From positions 1,240,001 to 1,304,000 of the forward strand of contig OZ242174.1 of the NCBI GenBank assembly GCA_965205685.1: DNA of 64,000 nt, given 5' to 3'. A program made the position numbers and the translations under genes. The notes beneath the pieces were generated by a model. The model was given only the letters and a program-made list of their open reading frames with translations, was not told where the DNA came from and made no database searches. How positions within the stretch are numbered: position 1 is the stretch's first letter; the number at the start of each line of letters is the position of its first letter. Shown here one piece after another: positions 8,950 to 17,303 of this stretch. This stretch comes from WTFY01 sp965205685 (lineage in GTDB: Bacteria > Pseudomonadota > Gammaproteobacteria > UBA4575).

Positions 8950-9919
8950 ACTCGGGATCCGGTTCAGGACTTCCGGTTTTTTCTACTCCCCTGGATGCGG
9001 GTGCGGAGAGGCATTCCAGAAAGTCGTTCAGTTCAGGGCTCAGTGGTGCTTTTATAGCATACTTCACGCCGGTGCTTCGAGACTGGAAGCTGAGCTTCGA
9101 AGCGTGCAGGAACATGCGCCTGAGTCCGTCTTTTCGACAGACGCGGTTAAATGCAAAATCCCCGTATTTCGGATCTCCTGCCACTGGGTGACCGGCCTGC
9201 GCGGCATGGATGCGAATCTGGTGGGTACGCCCGGTGTGGATCTTGATTTTCATCAAGGAGACCCCGGCATATATCCGTAACGGGGAGAAGTGGCTGATGG
9301 CCGTCTGATAGCGTTCACCTGTTGCTGAAGGGGTGACCCTGTCCGCCTTTTTTTTCAACGGCACGAGGATCTTCTTCGTACCCTGGCTCCAGACCCCCTT
9401 GACCAAGGCCACGTACTGCTTTTCGATTTTGCGGTCTCTGAACAGTGCATGCAGTTCATCCAGCATGGTTTTGTCTTTGGCAATCAGCAGGCAACCGCTC
9501 GTATGGCGGTCCAGCCGGTGGGCAAGTTCAAGGAAAGGTGCATTCGGGCGGGAAGCACGCAACACCTCGATTACACCGAACGGGGCGAGGTGGCCCGGGT
9601 GCACGGCGATGCCCGCTGGTTTGTTGATGACGAGAACCGATGCATCCTCGTACAGGATGCAAGACCGGATCCTGGACTTGAGGTCCTCCGGGATCACCGG
9701 GGTACGAACCGGTGCGGTGCGAAGTTGGGGAACCGTCACCGTGTCCTTGTCGACGAGCCGACGGGTTTGCCGGATGCGCTTGCCGTTGATCCTGATTTTA
9801 CCGGTGCGCAGCAAACGGTAGATCAGGCTCTTGGGGACGCCTTTGAGATGAGTGAACAAAAAGTTGTCGATTCGCTGGCCTTCCCGGGTGGAATCTATGA
9901 CATAGGTGGTCGACTTCAT
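8939..9919 (-). CDS. rluC: 23S rRNA pseudouridine(955/2504/2580) synthase RluC
   Basis: RluC isomerises three uridines of 23S rRNA to pseudouridine. An N-terminal S4 RNA-binding domain (IDNFLFTHLKGVPKSLIYRL, RTGKIRINGKR) precedes the RluA-type catalytic domain, with the catalytic Asp in AHRLDRHTSGCLLIAK and the later motif GRTHQIRIHAAQAGHPVAGD. The ATG at 9919 is preferred: a GTG nine codons upstream adds residues unlike the family, while GGA lies at a fair distance before the ATG. It is transcribed divergently from rne, the standard gammaproteobacterial arrangement. Confidence 0.95.
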   Translation of the reverse strand: MKSTTYVIDSTREGQRIDNFLFTHLKGVPKSLIYRLLRTGKIRINGKRIRQTRRLVDKDTVTVPQLRTAPVRTPVIPEDLKSRIRSCILYEDASVLVINKPAGIAVHPGHLAPFGVIEVLRASRPNAPFLELAHRLDRHTSGCLLIAKDKTMLDELHALFRDRKIEKQYVALVKGVWSQGTKKILVPLKKKADRVTPSATGERYQTAISHFSPLRIYAGVSLMKIKIHTGRTHQIRIHAAQAGHPVAGDPKYGDFAFNRVCRKDGLRRMFLHASKLSFQSRSTGVKYAIKAPLSPELNDFLECLSAPASRGVEKTGSPEPDPEYGT

Positions 9920-9971
9920 AATGGATCCACACCGTCCCGACTGCACCTTTTTTCAAGGGACATCGTGTAGC

Positions 9972-10000
9972 TTGACAGTATAACTTGTTAATTCTGGAAT
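9972..10000 (+). promoter_or_regulatory. Candidate sigma-70 promoter for rne
   Basis: A perfect -35 box TTGACA (9972-9977) is followed after 17 nt by TGGAAT (9995-10000), 4 of 6 to the -10 consensus. Transcription would start near 10007. It points into the 5' leader of rne and away from rluC. Confidence 0.6.
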
Positions 10001-10006
10001 AGTTAC

Positions 10007-10335
10007 GTACCATTGCTGTCACAGTGCCAACAATGAAATGCATAATTGATGCAGCACTGTTTAGAGTTAGATTTTCTGCTTCCACGGCGTCGGGTAATAC
10101 CGTGACTGCCATGGAAGAAAACTTGAGCCGTACCGGTCGATGTGTTCAGACGGAACCACACGGGGCAGCTCATAGTAAAAGATGATTGGTTTATTAAGTT
10201 TCACAGTCCGACTTTTCCACGGACCCCACTCCATCGCATCTGCAGGCCAGGCACATCAAGGCCGTGCCGGAATCATTATGGAGTGGCAACCAGCACATGC
10301 GTCGCGTGGAAAGCGGGCATTACACAGAGTTAGCA
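10007..10335 (+). other. Long 5' leader of rne (about 330 nt)
   Basis: No gene fits between the candidate promoter and the rne ATG. The leader length is close to the 361 nt known for E. coli rne, where hairpins in the leader let RNase E destabilise its own mRNA. Autoregulation is an inference from position and length. I did not fold the sequence and see no motif I can assign to the E. coli hairpins. Confidence 0.45.
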
Positions 10336-12306
10336 ATGAAAAGAATTTTGATCAATGCCACACAACAGGAAGAGTTGCGGGTCGGGATGGTCGATGGACA
10401 GCGACTGTACGATCTCGACATAGAACTACCTTCACGAAACCAGAAAAAAGATAACATCTACAAGGGCACCATCACCAGAATCCAGCCGAGCCTGGAAGCT
10501 GCCTTTGTCAACTACGGCGCTGAGCGCCACGGGTTTCTCCCCTTCAAGGAAATCTCGCGGGATTTCCTGAGCGGCTCGCCGAGCAACAATGGTGAGCGCG
10601 TGCCGATACGCAACCTCATCTCCGAAGGCCAGGAAATCATCGTACAGGTCGAGCGCGAAGAGCGCGGCAACAAGGGTGCTGCACTCACCACGTATATCAG
10701 CCTGGCCGGGCGCTACCTTGTTCTGATGCCGAACAATCCACGCGCGAACGGTGTGTCCCGGCGCATCGAGGGCGAAGACCGCGAAGAAATCCGAAGCGTG
10801 CTGTCCAAGCTCGAGGTTCCCAAAGGCATGGGTGTCATTGCGCGAACCGCCGGAGTGGGGCATTCACCGGAAGACCTTCAATGGGATCTCGACTACCTGC
10901 AAAAGGTCTATGCCGCCATCAAGGAAGCCGCCGACACCAAGAACAAGCCGTTCCTGATCTACCAGGAAAGCAATGTCATCATCCGGGCGCTGCGAGATCA
11001 TCTGCGCGATGACATCAGCGAGATCATCATCGATGACCCGGACGTGTTTCGTGACGCAAAAAAGTTTGTCGAACAGGTCATGCCACACAACCTGAAAAAG
11101 CTGAAGCAATACGAAGACCATGTGCCCCTGTTCAACCGTTACCAGATCGAATCCCAGATCGAGTCTGCATTCGAACGAGAAGTCACCCTGCCCTCCGGCG
11201 GGTCGATGGTCATCGATCATACCGAGGCCATGATCTGTATCGATATCAACTCAGCCAGGGCGACCAAGGGCAGTGACATCGAGGAAACCGCGCTCAACAC
11301 CAATCTTGAAGCTGCGGACGAGACCGCAAGGCAACTTCGATTGCGCGACCTTGGTGGGCTGATCATCATTGACTTCATTGACATGACGCCCGAGAAAAAC
11401 CGCCGCGAAGTGGAAAAGCGCCTGCGCGAGGCACTCAGGATCGACCGTGCCCGCGTGCAGATCGGACACATCTCCCAGTTCGGTCTGCTGGAGATGTCAC
11501 GCCAGCGGCTGCGGCCTTCGCTGGAAGAGTCGAGCCAGATCGTATGTCCGCGATGCACTGGCCATGGAACCATCCGCAGCGTCGAATCGCTCGCGCTCGC
11601 GGTCCTTCGCCTGATCGAGGATGAAGCCATGAAGGAAAGCACCGGCAAGGTCATCGCCAAGCTTCCTGTTGAGGTCACGAGCTTCCTGCTCAACGAAAAA
11701 CGCATCGGCATCAGCGAGATCGAGGCGCGCCATGCCGTGCAACTCGTGATCGTGCCGGATCCGAACCTTGAAACTCCGCACTTTTCCGTGGAAAGGGTTC
11801 GCAGCCAGGATGCCAAACCCGACCAGAAATCAAGCTACGAGCATATCCCCCAGGAAGAAACCGGGCTCACGTCTTACCAGCGGGCCCCGGTGGTCGCGGA
11901 GCAACCGGCTGTGAAATCCATCCATGCGAGCGCCCCGGCCCCTTCTTCCAAAACGCAATCCGGCTCCAAAGCCGGTGCCCCGCGCCCGCTTAAGACCCTT
12001 CTGGGGTGGCTTTCAGGCGGTAACAAGACATCCAAACAGGACAAGGAGACCGCTACAACCAAGGCTGCAGAACCTGCCCGCGAGCAAAGCACCCAGACAC
12101 GTGCGCGTAGTGGACAAAGACGGCGTGGCTCGCGGGATCACTCACGTGGCGGCCAGCGACGAAGGGACGGCTCGAGAAGAACGGATGACCAGCGAAGGGC
12201 AGGCCCTGCACGAAAAAGCCATGGCAACCGGGACCGGTCCAGCGCCAAGCCAGCGAACCAAGGCAAGCCTCCTTCTTCAGACTCGGGCAAAACTTCTTCA
12301 CAGTAG
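10336..12306 (+). CDS. rne: Ribonuclease E
   Basis: RNase E is the main endonuclease of mRNA decay and of rRNA and tRNA maturation, working at the inner membrane. Numbered from the ATG at 10336, the catalytic aspartates fall at Asp303 and Asp346 and the zinc-link CPxC cysteines at Cys404 and Cys407, exactly the E. coli numbers. This fixes the start and shows an indel-free catalytic core. An S1 domain lies near residues 35-125. The protein has 656 residues, so the C-terminal scaffold is only about 140 residues. It is basic and disordered with an Arg-rich stretch (RSGQRRRGSRDHSRGGQRRR), against about 530 in E. coli. Binding sites for helicase, enolase and PNPase are therefore probably reduced or absent. 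Confidence 0.97.
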   Translation: MKRILINATQQEELRVGMVDGQRLYDLDIELPSRNQKKDNIYKGTITRIQPSLEAAFVNYGAERHGFLPFKEISRDFLSGSPSNNGERVPIRNLISEGQEIIVQVEREERGNKGAALTTYISLAGRYLVLMPNNPRANGVSRRIEGEDREEIRSVLSKLEVPKGMGVIARTAGVGHSPEDLQWDLDYLQKVYAAIKEAADTKNKPFLIYQESNVIIRALRDHLRDDISEIIIDDPDVFRDAKKFVEQVMPHNLKKLKQYEDHVPLFNRYQIESQIESAFEREVTLPSGGSMVIDHTEAMICIDINSARATKGSDIEETALNTNLEAADETARQLRLRDLGGLIIIDFIDMTPEKNRREVEKRLREALRIDRARVQIGHISQFGLLEMSRQRLRPSLEESSQIVCPRCTGHGTIRSVESLALAVLRLIEDEAMKESTGKVIAKLPVEVTSFLLNEKRIGISEIEARHAVQLVIVPDPNLETPHFSVERVRSQDAKPDQKSSYEHIPQEETGLTSYQRAPVVAEQPAVKSIHASAPAPSSKTQSGSKAGAPRPLKTLLGWLSGGNKTSKQDKETATTKAAEPAREQSTQTRARSGQRRRGSRDHSRGGQRRRDGSRRTDDQRRAGPARKSHGNRDRSSAKPANQGKPPSSDSGKTSSQ

Positions 12307-12348
12307 CCTGCAGGACGCACGGCATTTGCCTGGAAGTACAAGCCGGGC

Positions 12349-12882
12349 TTACACAGGAGTTTCAAACGCATGGAGGGACTGGACATATTCCAGTAGCCCG
12401 CTGCATGCATCCTCGATCAGGTCCAGGACGGTTTCAAATCCATCGCGCCCCCCATAATAGGGATCAGGGACTTCCTCGCGCTCGGTGCGGCGGGCAAAAT
12501 CCAGCAGCAGACGCACCTTGTCCTTCCGGGTTTCGGGACAATGTGCTAGCAGGTCCTCGTAATTCTGACGGTCCATGGCGAAGATGAGATCAAACGCCGT
12601 GAAATCCTGAGTCCTGACCTTGCGGGCTCGCAGGTTCTCCAGAGAATAGCCTCGTTGGGCTGCAACCGCCCGCGCCCGCGGGTCCGGCGGATCACCGGTA
12701 TGGTAGGCATAGGTGCCTGCAGAATCCACGCCAATGATCTCCTTCAAGGAGTGCTTTTCAACCAGGCTTTGAAAGACGCCATGTGCCATGGGGGAACGGC
12801 ATATGTTTCCCATGCACACGAACAGTATGTTGATGCCCTTGCGGGTTTCCGGGTCTTCTGGGAGTTTCAGTTCGATCTGCAT
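12349..12882 (-). CDS. Low-molecular-weight protein-tyrosine phosphatase
   Basis: The active-site loop is C(X)5R: Cys23-MGNIC-Arg29, followed by Ser30. The general-acid Asp is in VPDPYYGG near residue 138. The 177 residues include a short extra N-terminal arm before INILFVCMGN, so the true start might be slightly later. The enzyme dephosphorylates phosphotyrosine. No tyrosine kinase or capsule gene is nearby, so the role could be general rather than in exopolysaccharide control. It converges on rne with a 42-nt gap. Confidence 0.9.
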   Translation of the reverse strand: MQIELKLPEDPETRKGINILFVCMGNICRSPMAHGVFQSLVEKHSLKEIIGVDSAGTYAYHTGDPPDPRARAVAAQRGYSLENLRARKVRTQDFTAFDLIFAMDRQNYEDLLAHCPETRKDKVRLLLDFARRTEREEVPDPYYGGRDGFETVLDLIEDACSGLLEYVQSLHAFETPV

Positions 12883-12941
12883 CCTGTCAGCTCATCCTGA
12901 TTGGTTTGAGCGTGCGCTTGCAGCTGATCACGCACCTGCGA

Positions 12942-14279
12942 CTAGCGGTCAAATGCCAGTGCCTCTCCAAGAAAAGGTGCCTCCGATACCCTGCCCTCCT
13001 CAAATACCACCTGGCCGTTGAGAATGGTGGTGTCGATCGTTGAGCGAAATGTGTAGTCCGCAAACGGTGACCAGCCGCACTTGTACAGGATGCTGTCATC
13101 GGTGACGGTACATGGCCTGGATGCATCGATCAGTACCAGGTCGGCTCGATACCCTTCCTCGATGAATCCCCGCTCGACAACCGAGAACCGCCTGGCGACG
13201 TTGTGGCTGGTCTTCTCCACAATTTTTCCCAGGCTCAGGACACCGTCATGATAATGCTCCATCAGGCTCAACAGGGCATGCTGGACCAGCGGCAGTCCCG
13301 CTGGCGACTCCAGGTAGTTGCCGCGCTTTTCCTCAAGCAGGTGCGGGGCATGATCCGTGGCAATGATGTCGATACGGTCCTCCATGACCGCCTTGAGCAG
13401 CCCTTCCCTGTCCCGGGCTGTCTTGATCGCCGGGTTGCACTTGATCAGTGCACCGCGGGTAGCGTAGTCCTCGGCACTGAAGAACAGGTGGTGTACGCAA
13501 ACCTCCGCCGTGATGGGCTTGCCCTGAATCTCGCCTTTGGTGAACAGCTCCAGTTCCCGTGCCGTTGACAGATGCAGTACGTGAAGCTGGGTACCGTGTT
13601 TTTTCGCCAGGCCGACGGCCTTCACCGAGGACTTGTAGCAGGCTTCCTCGGAGCGGATCACCGGATGGTATTCCACGGGAATGTCATCCCCGTATTCGCG
13701 CTGGAACTTGCGAAGATTCTCGTTGATCATCGGTGTGTCCTCGCAATGCGTGATCACCGGCACGGGGGCGAATTCGAAAATTCCCTCCAGGGCCTCGTCA
13801 CGATCGACCAGCAGATTCCCGGTCGAGGCTCCCATGAAAACCTTGATTCCGCAGGCCAGGTCTTTGGGCAGGCGCTTGATCTCTTCCAGGTTGTCATTGC
13901 TGGTGCCCATGTAGAAGGCATAGTTCGCGCGCGCGCGTTTGGCTGCGATCCCGTACTTGTCTCGCAGCATGTCCACGGTCAAGGTCGGGGGGGAAACATT
14001 GGGCATATCCATGAAGCTCGTGATGCCACCTGCAATGGCAGCACGCGATTCGGTGGCAATTTCTGCTTTGTGGGTCAGACCGGGTTCGCGAAAGTGAACC
14101 TGATCATCGATCATCCCGGGGATCAGGAACTTTCCGTCCGCATCGATGACGCGTTTTGCTGATTCGTGCTGCAGGTCCGCATCGATCAGCGCGATCCGCT
14201 TGCCCGATACCAGGATATCCTGTTCGGTGATAACGTGATTGTTGACCACGCGTGCATTGGTGATCAAAAGGTCGTGCAT
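12942..14279 (-). CDS. pyrC: Dihydroorotase (type common in Bacteroidetes)
   Basis: Dihydroorotase closes carbamoyl-aspartate to dihydroorotate in pyrimidine synthesis. The 445 residues follow the amidohydrolase pattern. The metal-carboxylating Lys is probably in CGIKVFMGAS, with metal His in VITHCEDT and LHVLHLSTA and the catalytic Asp in IATDHAPH. The usual HxH metal motif reads QVH (Gln60, His62 in IDDQVHFREPGLTHK), a feature I recall in dihydroorotases of Bacteroidetes. The start at 14279 (MHDLLITNARVV) matches the family; the reading frame runs 12 codons further upstream. An allantoinase or hydantoinase is a less likely alternative. Confidence 0.87.
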   Translation of the reverse strand: MHDLLITNARVVNNHVITEQDILVSGKRIALIDADLQHESAKRVIDADGKFLIPGMIDDQVHFREPGLTHKAEIATESRAAIAGGITSFMDMPNVSPPTLTVDMLRDKYGIAAKRARANYAFYMGTSNDNLEEIKRLPKDLACGIKVFMGASTGNLLVDRDEALEGIFEFAPVPVITHCEDTPMINENLRKFQREYGDDIPVEYHPVIRSEEACYKSSVKAVGLAKKHGTQLHVLHLSTARELELFTKGEIQGKPITAEVCVHHLFFSAEDYATRGALIKCNPAIKTARDREGLLKAVMEDRIDIIATDHAPHLLEEKRGNYLESPAGLPLVQHALLSLMEHYHDGVLSLGKIVEKTSHNVARRFSVVERGFIEEGYRADLVLIDASRPCTVTDDSILYKCGWSPFADYTFRSTIDTTILNGQVVFEEGRVSEAPFLGEALAFDR

Positions 14280-14339
14280 AAGACTACTTTTCCAACATCC
14301 ATTAGAAACAAGCAAGCCGCGTGGCCGTGGGAAGGTCCC

Positions 14340-14531
14340 TCACTCCAGCCGGTTCACCAGCCGGTACACGGCAATCAGAATTCCAAAGCCTACATACATT
14401 CCCAGCAGGCAGATCAGCATCAAAATCCCAAGGCCGGGCTCGATGACACCGGATCGAACCAGCGCGAACACCCCGATTGCAATGCCGATGAATGCAGAGA
14501 CAGCACCTGCTGCAACAAGTATTTTTGTCAT
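14340..14531 (-). CDS. Small two-helix membrane protein, function unknown
   Basis: The 63 residues form two hydrophobic helices (ILVAAGAVSAFIGIAIGVFAL and LGILMLICLLGMYVGFGILI) joined by a short polar turn, with a basic end (VYRLVNRLE). I do not recognise the family. It is likely real: AGGA is well placed 4 nt before the ATG, and its composition is that of a membrane protein. It lies 60 nt upstream of dihydroorotase on the same strand and may share its transcript. Confidence 0.6.
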   Translation of the reverse strand: MTKILVAAGAVSAFIGIAIGVFALVRSGVIEPGLGILMLICLLGMYVGFGILIAVYRLVNRLE

Positions 14532-14691
14532 GAAATCCTGTGTGAATTTCTCGCACCCAAAGTATCAGTACCACCTTACACGAAAATACTCTGGGATTCA
14601 TAAATCTCCTGATCCGCTGTCTGCAAGATGTTTGCAACACGAACCTCGGATGATTTCAGCAACAGATGGCAATCTCTGATTAGTGCTCAAC

Positions 14692-14779
14692 TGGCGGAGA
14701 GGGAGGGATTCGAACCCCCGGACCCTTTCGAGTCAACGGTTTTCAAGACCGCCGCATTCGACCACTCTGCCACCTCTCC
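14692..14779 (-). tRNA. tRNA-Ser (anticodon TGA)
   Basis: On the minus strand the sequence begins GGAGAGGTGGCAGAGTGG, has anticodon loop CTTGAAAA (anticodon TGA), a long variable arm (TTGACTCGAAAGGGTCC) typical of class II serine tRNAs, T-arm GGTTCGAATCC and an encoded CCA. Its 88 nt are the normal length. Confidence 0.97.
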
Positions 14780-14856
14780 GGTCAAGCTGGGAAGAATACC
14801 CGAATAGAGCCGGGAACTACCAGCACTGATGTTGTCTAAAAAGTAGCGAAGATGAC

Positions 14857-14884
14857 TTGAATTCGTCTGGAAAACCATTATGTT
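14857..14884 (+). promoter_or_regulatory. Candidate promoter for yccA
   Basis: TTGAAT (14857-14862) and TATGTT (14879-14884) are 16 nt apart, each 4 of 6 to consensus, about 40 nt before the yccA ATG. GGAGAA just upstream of that ATG can serve as ribosome-binding site. Confidence 0.4.
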
Positions 14885-14926
14885 AGTAACATCAAACATT
14901 TATTTTATTCTGGAGAACAAGCGAAC

Positions 14927-15598
14927 ATGAGCGATCCAAGACTGCAAATGAGTAGTGTGAGCCAGGCTAGTGTCTTAGCCACCAACAAGGTGCTGCGCAA
15001 TACCTATGCACTTCTTTCAGTTACCCTGATTTTCAGTGCACTGATGGCAACCTTGTCGACCGTACTGCACGTCGGTCACGGTACCAGTCTGATCTGTTCC
15101 TTTGCCGCCCTGGCACTGATCTGGTTTGTGCTGCCCCGCACGGCTGAATCTGCGGCCGGTATTGCCGTCGTATTTGCCTTTACGGGCCTGCTGGGCTTCG
15201 GGCTCGGACCGGTGCTGAATTTCTATCTGAACATGGCACATGGCGCACAGGCCATTGCAACGTCCCTCGGGGGCACTGCGGTTGTGTTCATCGGACTTTC
15301 AGGCTATGCACTGGCCACGCAACGCGATTTCAGCTTCCTGGGAGGATTCCTGTTTTCTGGACTGATGGTGGTGTTGCTGGCTGCACTGGCCGGAATCTTC
15401 CTCAACATGCCGGGCCTGTGGCTGGCCATCAATGCTGCGGTCATCCTGATATTCAGTGGCTTCATCCTGTTTGATACGAGCCGTATTATCAATGGCGGAG
15501 TCACCAACTATGTCATTGCCACGACCTCGATCTACCTGAGCATATACAACATCTTCATTTCCCTGTTGCATCTGGTAGGGTTTGCAGGCAACGACTAG
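14927..15598 (+). CDS. yccA: Bax inhibitor-1/YccA family membrane protein
   Basis: YccA binds and modulates the FtsH membrane protease in E. coli; other family members conduct ions. The 223 residues hold seven hydrophobic helices after a polar N-terminus. The family pattern includes a conserved acidic residue near the last helices (FDTSRIINGGVTNYVIATTSIYLSIYNIFISLL). The protein is probably inner-membrane. A 61-residue membrane protein follows after 12 nt and is likely cotranscribed. Confidence 0.9.
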   Translation: MSDPRLQMSSVSQASVLATNKVLRNTYALLSVTLIFSALMATLSTVLHVGHGTSLICSFAALALIWFVLPRTAESAAGIAVVFAFTGLLGFGLGPVLNFYLNMAHGAQAIATSLGGTAVVFIGLSGYALATQRDFSFLGGFLFSGLMVVLLAALAGIFLNMPGLWLAINAAVILIFSGFILFDTSRIINGGVTNYVIATTSIYLSIYNIFISLLHLVGFAGND

Positions 15599-15610
15599 AC
15601 CGGGTCGTCG

Positions 15611-15796
15611 ATGGACTGGATGAAGATTGCCTATGTGGCGCTGGTCGTCGCCCTGCTGATCTTCATCTTTCCCGCGGCAAAGTACTGGCTGAAGAATAGC
15701 CCAAAGGCAGAGCGAGGGGACTGGCAGGCATTCCTGCTACCAATCAGCCTGGTGGTGCTGTTCGTTATCGGTCTGATGTGGATTGTCAGCCAGTAA
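15611..15796 (+). CDS. Small two-helix membrane protein, function unknown
   Basis: The 61 residues have two membrane helices (IAYVALVVALLIFIFPAA and AFLLPISLVVLFVIGLMWIV) separated by a charged loop (KNSPKAERGDW). I do not recognise it as a named family. The gap of 12 nt to yccA, the regular helix pattern and the clean stop support a real gene. No strong Shine-Dalgarno is visible, so translation may depend on yccA. Confidence 0.6.
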   Translation: MDWMKIAYVALVVALLIFIFPAAKYWLKNSPKAERGDWQAFLLPISLVVLFVIGLMWIVSQ

Positions 15797-15802
15797 GGAC
15801 AA

Positions 15803-15821
15803 AGCCCTAATATTCAGGGTT
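15803..15821 (-). terminator. Weak hairpin between yajQ and the 61-residue gene
   Basis: AGCCCT and AGGGTT can pair (6 bp including one G-U) around a 7-nt loop. On the minus strand this is followed by TTTGT. It lies between two convergent genes, downstream of yajQ, but stem and T-run are both short. Confidence 0.28.
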
Positions 15822-15844
15822 CTGTAGCTCTGCGCTGACCAGCT

Positions 15845-16327
15845 TCAATCCCGGAAATTGTCAAACTGCACCGGGATGCCAAGCTTGGCGTCCCGGAGCA
15901 TGCTCATCACCTTCTGCAGATCATCCCGCTTTTTCCCGGAAACGCGCACCTTGTCCCCCTGGATTGCGGTCTGCACCTTGATTTTGGAGTCCTTGATGAG
16001 CTTGGCCATCTTTTTGGCAATAGCCTGGTCAATCCCCTGCCGCACCACCAAAACCTGCCGCGCACGCATGTTGGCCTCCTCCACTTGACCTCTTTCCAGA
16101 CAGCCTACGTCGATTCGGCGCTTGGCCATTTTCTGAATGAGAATGTCATAGATCTGGTCGATCTGGAATTCGGATTGCGCCTCGATGCGCAAGGCGGAGT
16201 CTTCCTGATGGATCTTCGCATCCGATCCCCGGAAATCATACCGGTTGGAGATCTCCCGGTTGGCCTGATCCAGCGCATTGGTCAACTCGTGAGAATCCAC
16301 TTCCGATACTGCATCAAATGAAGGCAT
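15845..16327 (-). CDS. YajQ family nucleotide-binding protein
   Basis: YajQ-like proteins bind cyclic di-GMP or other nucleotides in some proteobacteria, and some act as transcription cofactors. The 160 residues match the family from start (MPSFDAVSEVDSHELTNALD) to end (IPVQFDNFRD), including NRYDFRGSDAKI and QGDKVRVSGKKRDDLQKVM. The fold is a pair of ferredoxin-like domains. The length is normal. The gene stands alone between convergent and divergent neighbours. Confidence 0.94.
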   Translation of the reverse strand: MPSFDAVSEVDSHELTNALDQANREISNRYDFRGSDAKIHQEDSALRIEAQSEFQIDQIYDILIQKMAKRRIDVGCLERGQVEEANMRARQVLVVRQGIDQAIAKKMAKLIKDSKIKVQTAIQGDKVRVSGKKRDDLQKVMSMLRDAKLGIPVQFDNFRD

Positions 16328-16377
16328 GGTTCAGGGCCCTCCTGTCTGGGCAGGTTGAAAACAGATAGAATTATACT

Positions 16378-16752
16378 ATGTCCAGATTGGCCATCCTCCT
16401 CGGTTCTGGCAATGCCGCATTCGCGATTGTACTGAGCGCCTACTCGGCCCATGCACTGCGCCCGGCCTGGCCGGAGTACAGGTACTCGATTTTCCAGATC
16501 GCGGTAGATTATCACCTGTACCATGCGCTGGGCTTGGTGGTGATCGGAATCCTGATTGCGCAACACAGCGACAGGGGGCTTCTCAGGATCGCTGCGGCGG
16601 TTATGCTGGCCGGGATAATCCTCTTCTGTGGCGGTCTCTACTTCCTGAGCCTGACGGAACTGGCTTGGTCTGCCCGCATCACCCCGTTTGGCGGAGTCGC
16701 GTTCATCATCTCGTGGGGCCTGGTGATGACCGCTTATTTAAGGAAAAACTGA
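16378..16752 (+). CDS. DUF423/YgdD family membrane protein
   Basis: The 124 residues form four membrane helices and carry the family pattern: an N-terminal GSGNAAFAIVLSAYSAHAL, a central FQIAVDYHLYHALGLVVIG, FCGGLYFLSL, and ITPFGGVAFIISWGLVM near the end. The biochemical role of DUF423 proteins is not known to me. ATG at 16378 has no clear Shine-Dalgarno. Confidence 0.92.
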   Translation: MSRLAILLGSGNAAFAIVLSAYSAHALRPAWPEYRYSIFQIAVDYHLYHALGLVVIGILIAQHSDRGLLRIAAAVMLAGIILFCGGLYFLSLTELAWSARITPFGGVAFIISWGLVMTAYLRKN

Positions 16753-16777
16753 CCGCGAAAGAAACGTCGGGCCGAAG

Positions 16778-17281
16778 TTAGGATGGTTTGATGTCAGCAG
16801 ACTGCTCTTGCAATACCCTGACCTCGTCACCAACCGCAATCCTCCCCCCTGTCCTGACCGAGGCCGTGATGCCACCGTGGTTGCACATGGCATTGAATCC
16901 ACCATAACCCAGAGCCTGTTCCATTTTGGCACAGGGCTTGCAATCTCCGGTCACCTGCAGCACCGCATGGTCGATCCCGATCTCCAGACCCTTGCAGAGC
17001 CCGAGGTTGATGCCTGACACGACGATGTTGCGCCTGAGTATCTCGGGGAAGACCGCTTCCTTGCCCAGCAGGGCAGCAATCACCGGAAGGTATTCCGCCT
17101 GGATCAGGGTCACCTGCCTGCGGCTTCCCGCACGCTGGCCGGCCTTGTCCCCTTCAAGCCCGTGGTCTTGCAGCAAGGTGGCCGCATCCACGACATTCAT
17201 GGCCTCGCCCGAGGCCTTTCTGAGGCCGATCCACTCGATCTTGCCGCATTGGGAAAAGTGATCCTTGAGTTCGATGGTCAT
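16778..17281 (-). CDS. MOSC domain protein
   Basis: MOSC domains bind molybdenum-cofactor sulfur carriers; members include YiiM-type enzymes that detoxify N-hydroxylated bases. The 167 residues keep the core pattern: RQVTLIQAEY, ILRRNIVVSGINL, LEIGIDHAVLQVTGDCKPCAKME and GGITASVRTGGRIAVGDEV. The start at 17281 (MTIELKDHF) is preferred; 27 further codons upstream overlap the serS end. Molybdenum-cofactor genes lie 38 kb away. The exact substrate is unknown. Confidence 0.88.
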   Translation of the reverse strand: MTIELKDHFSQCGKIEWIGLRKASGEAMNVVDAATLLQDHGLEGDKAGQRAGSRRQVTLIQAEYLPVIAALLGKEAVFPEILRRNIVVSGINLGLCKGLEIGIDHAVLQVTGDCKPCAKMEQALGYGGFNAMCNHGGITASVRTGGRIAVGDEVRVLQEQSADIKPS

Positions 17282-17303
17282 GGGTGGCAGTCCTCCGGTA
17301 CCT

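Noticed and set aside
13572..14162. Plus-strand frame opposite dihydroorotase
   Set aside because: Shadow frame; the minus-strand gene is complete.
14687..14899. 70-codon minus-strand frame
   Set aside because: It runs through tRNA-Ser; not a protein gene.
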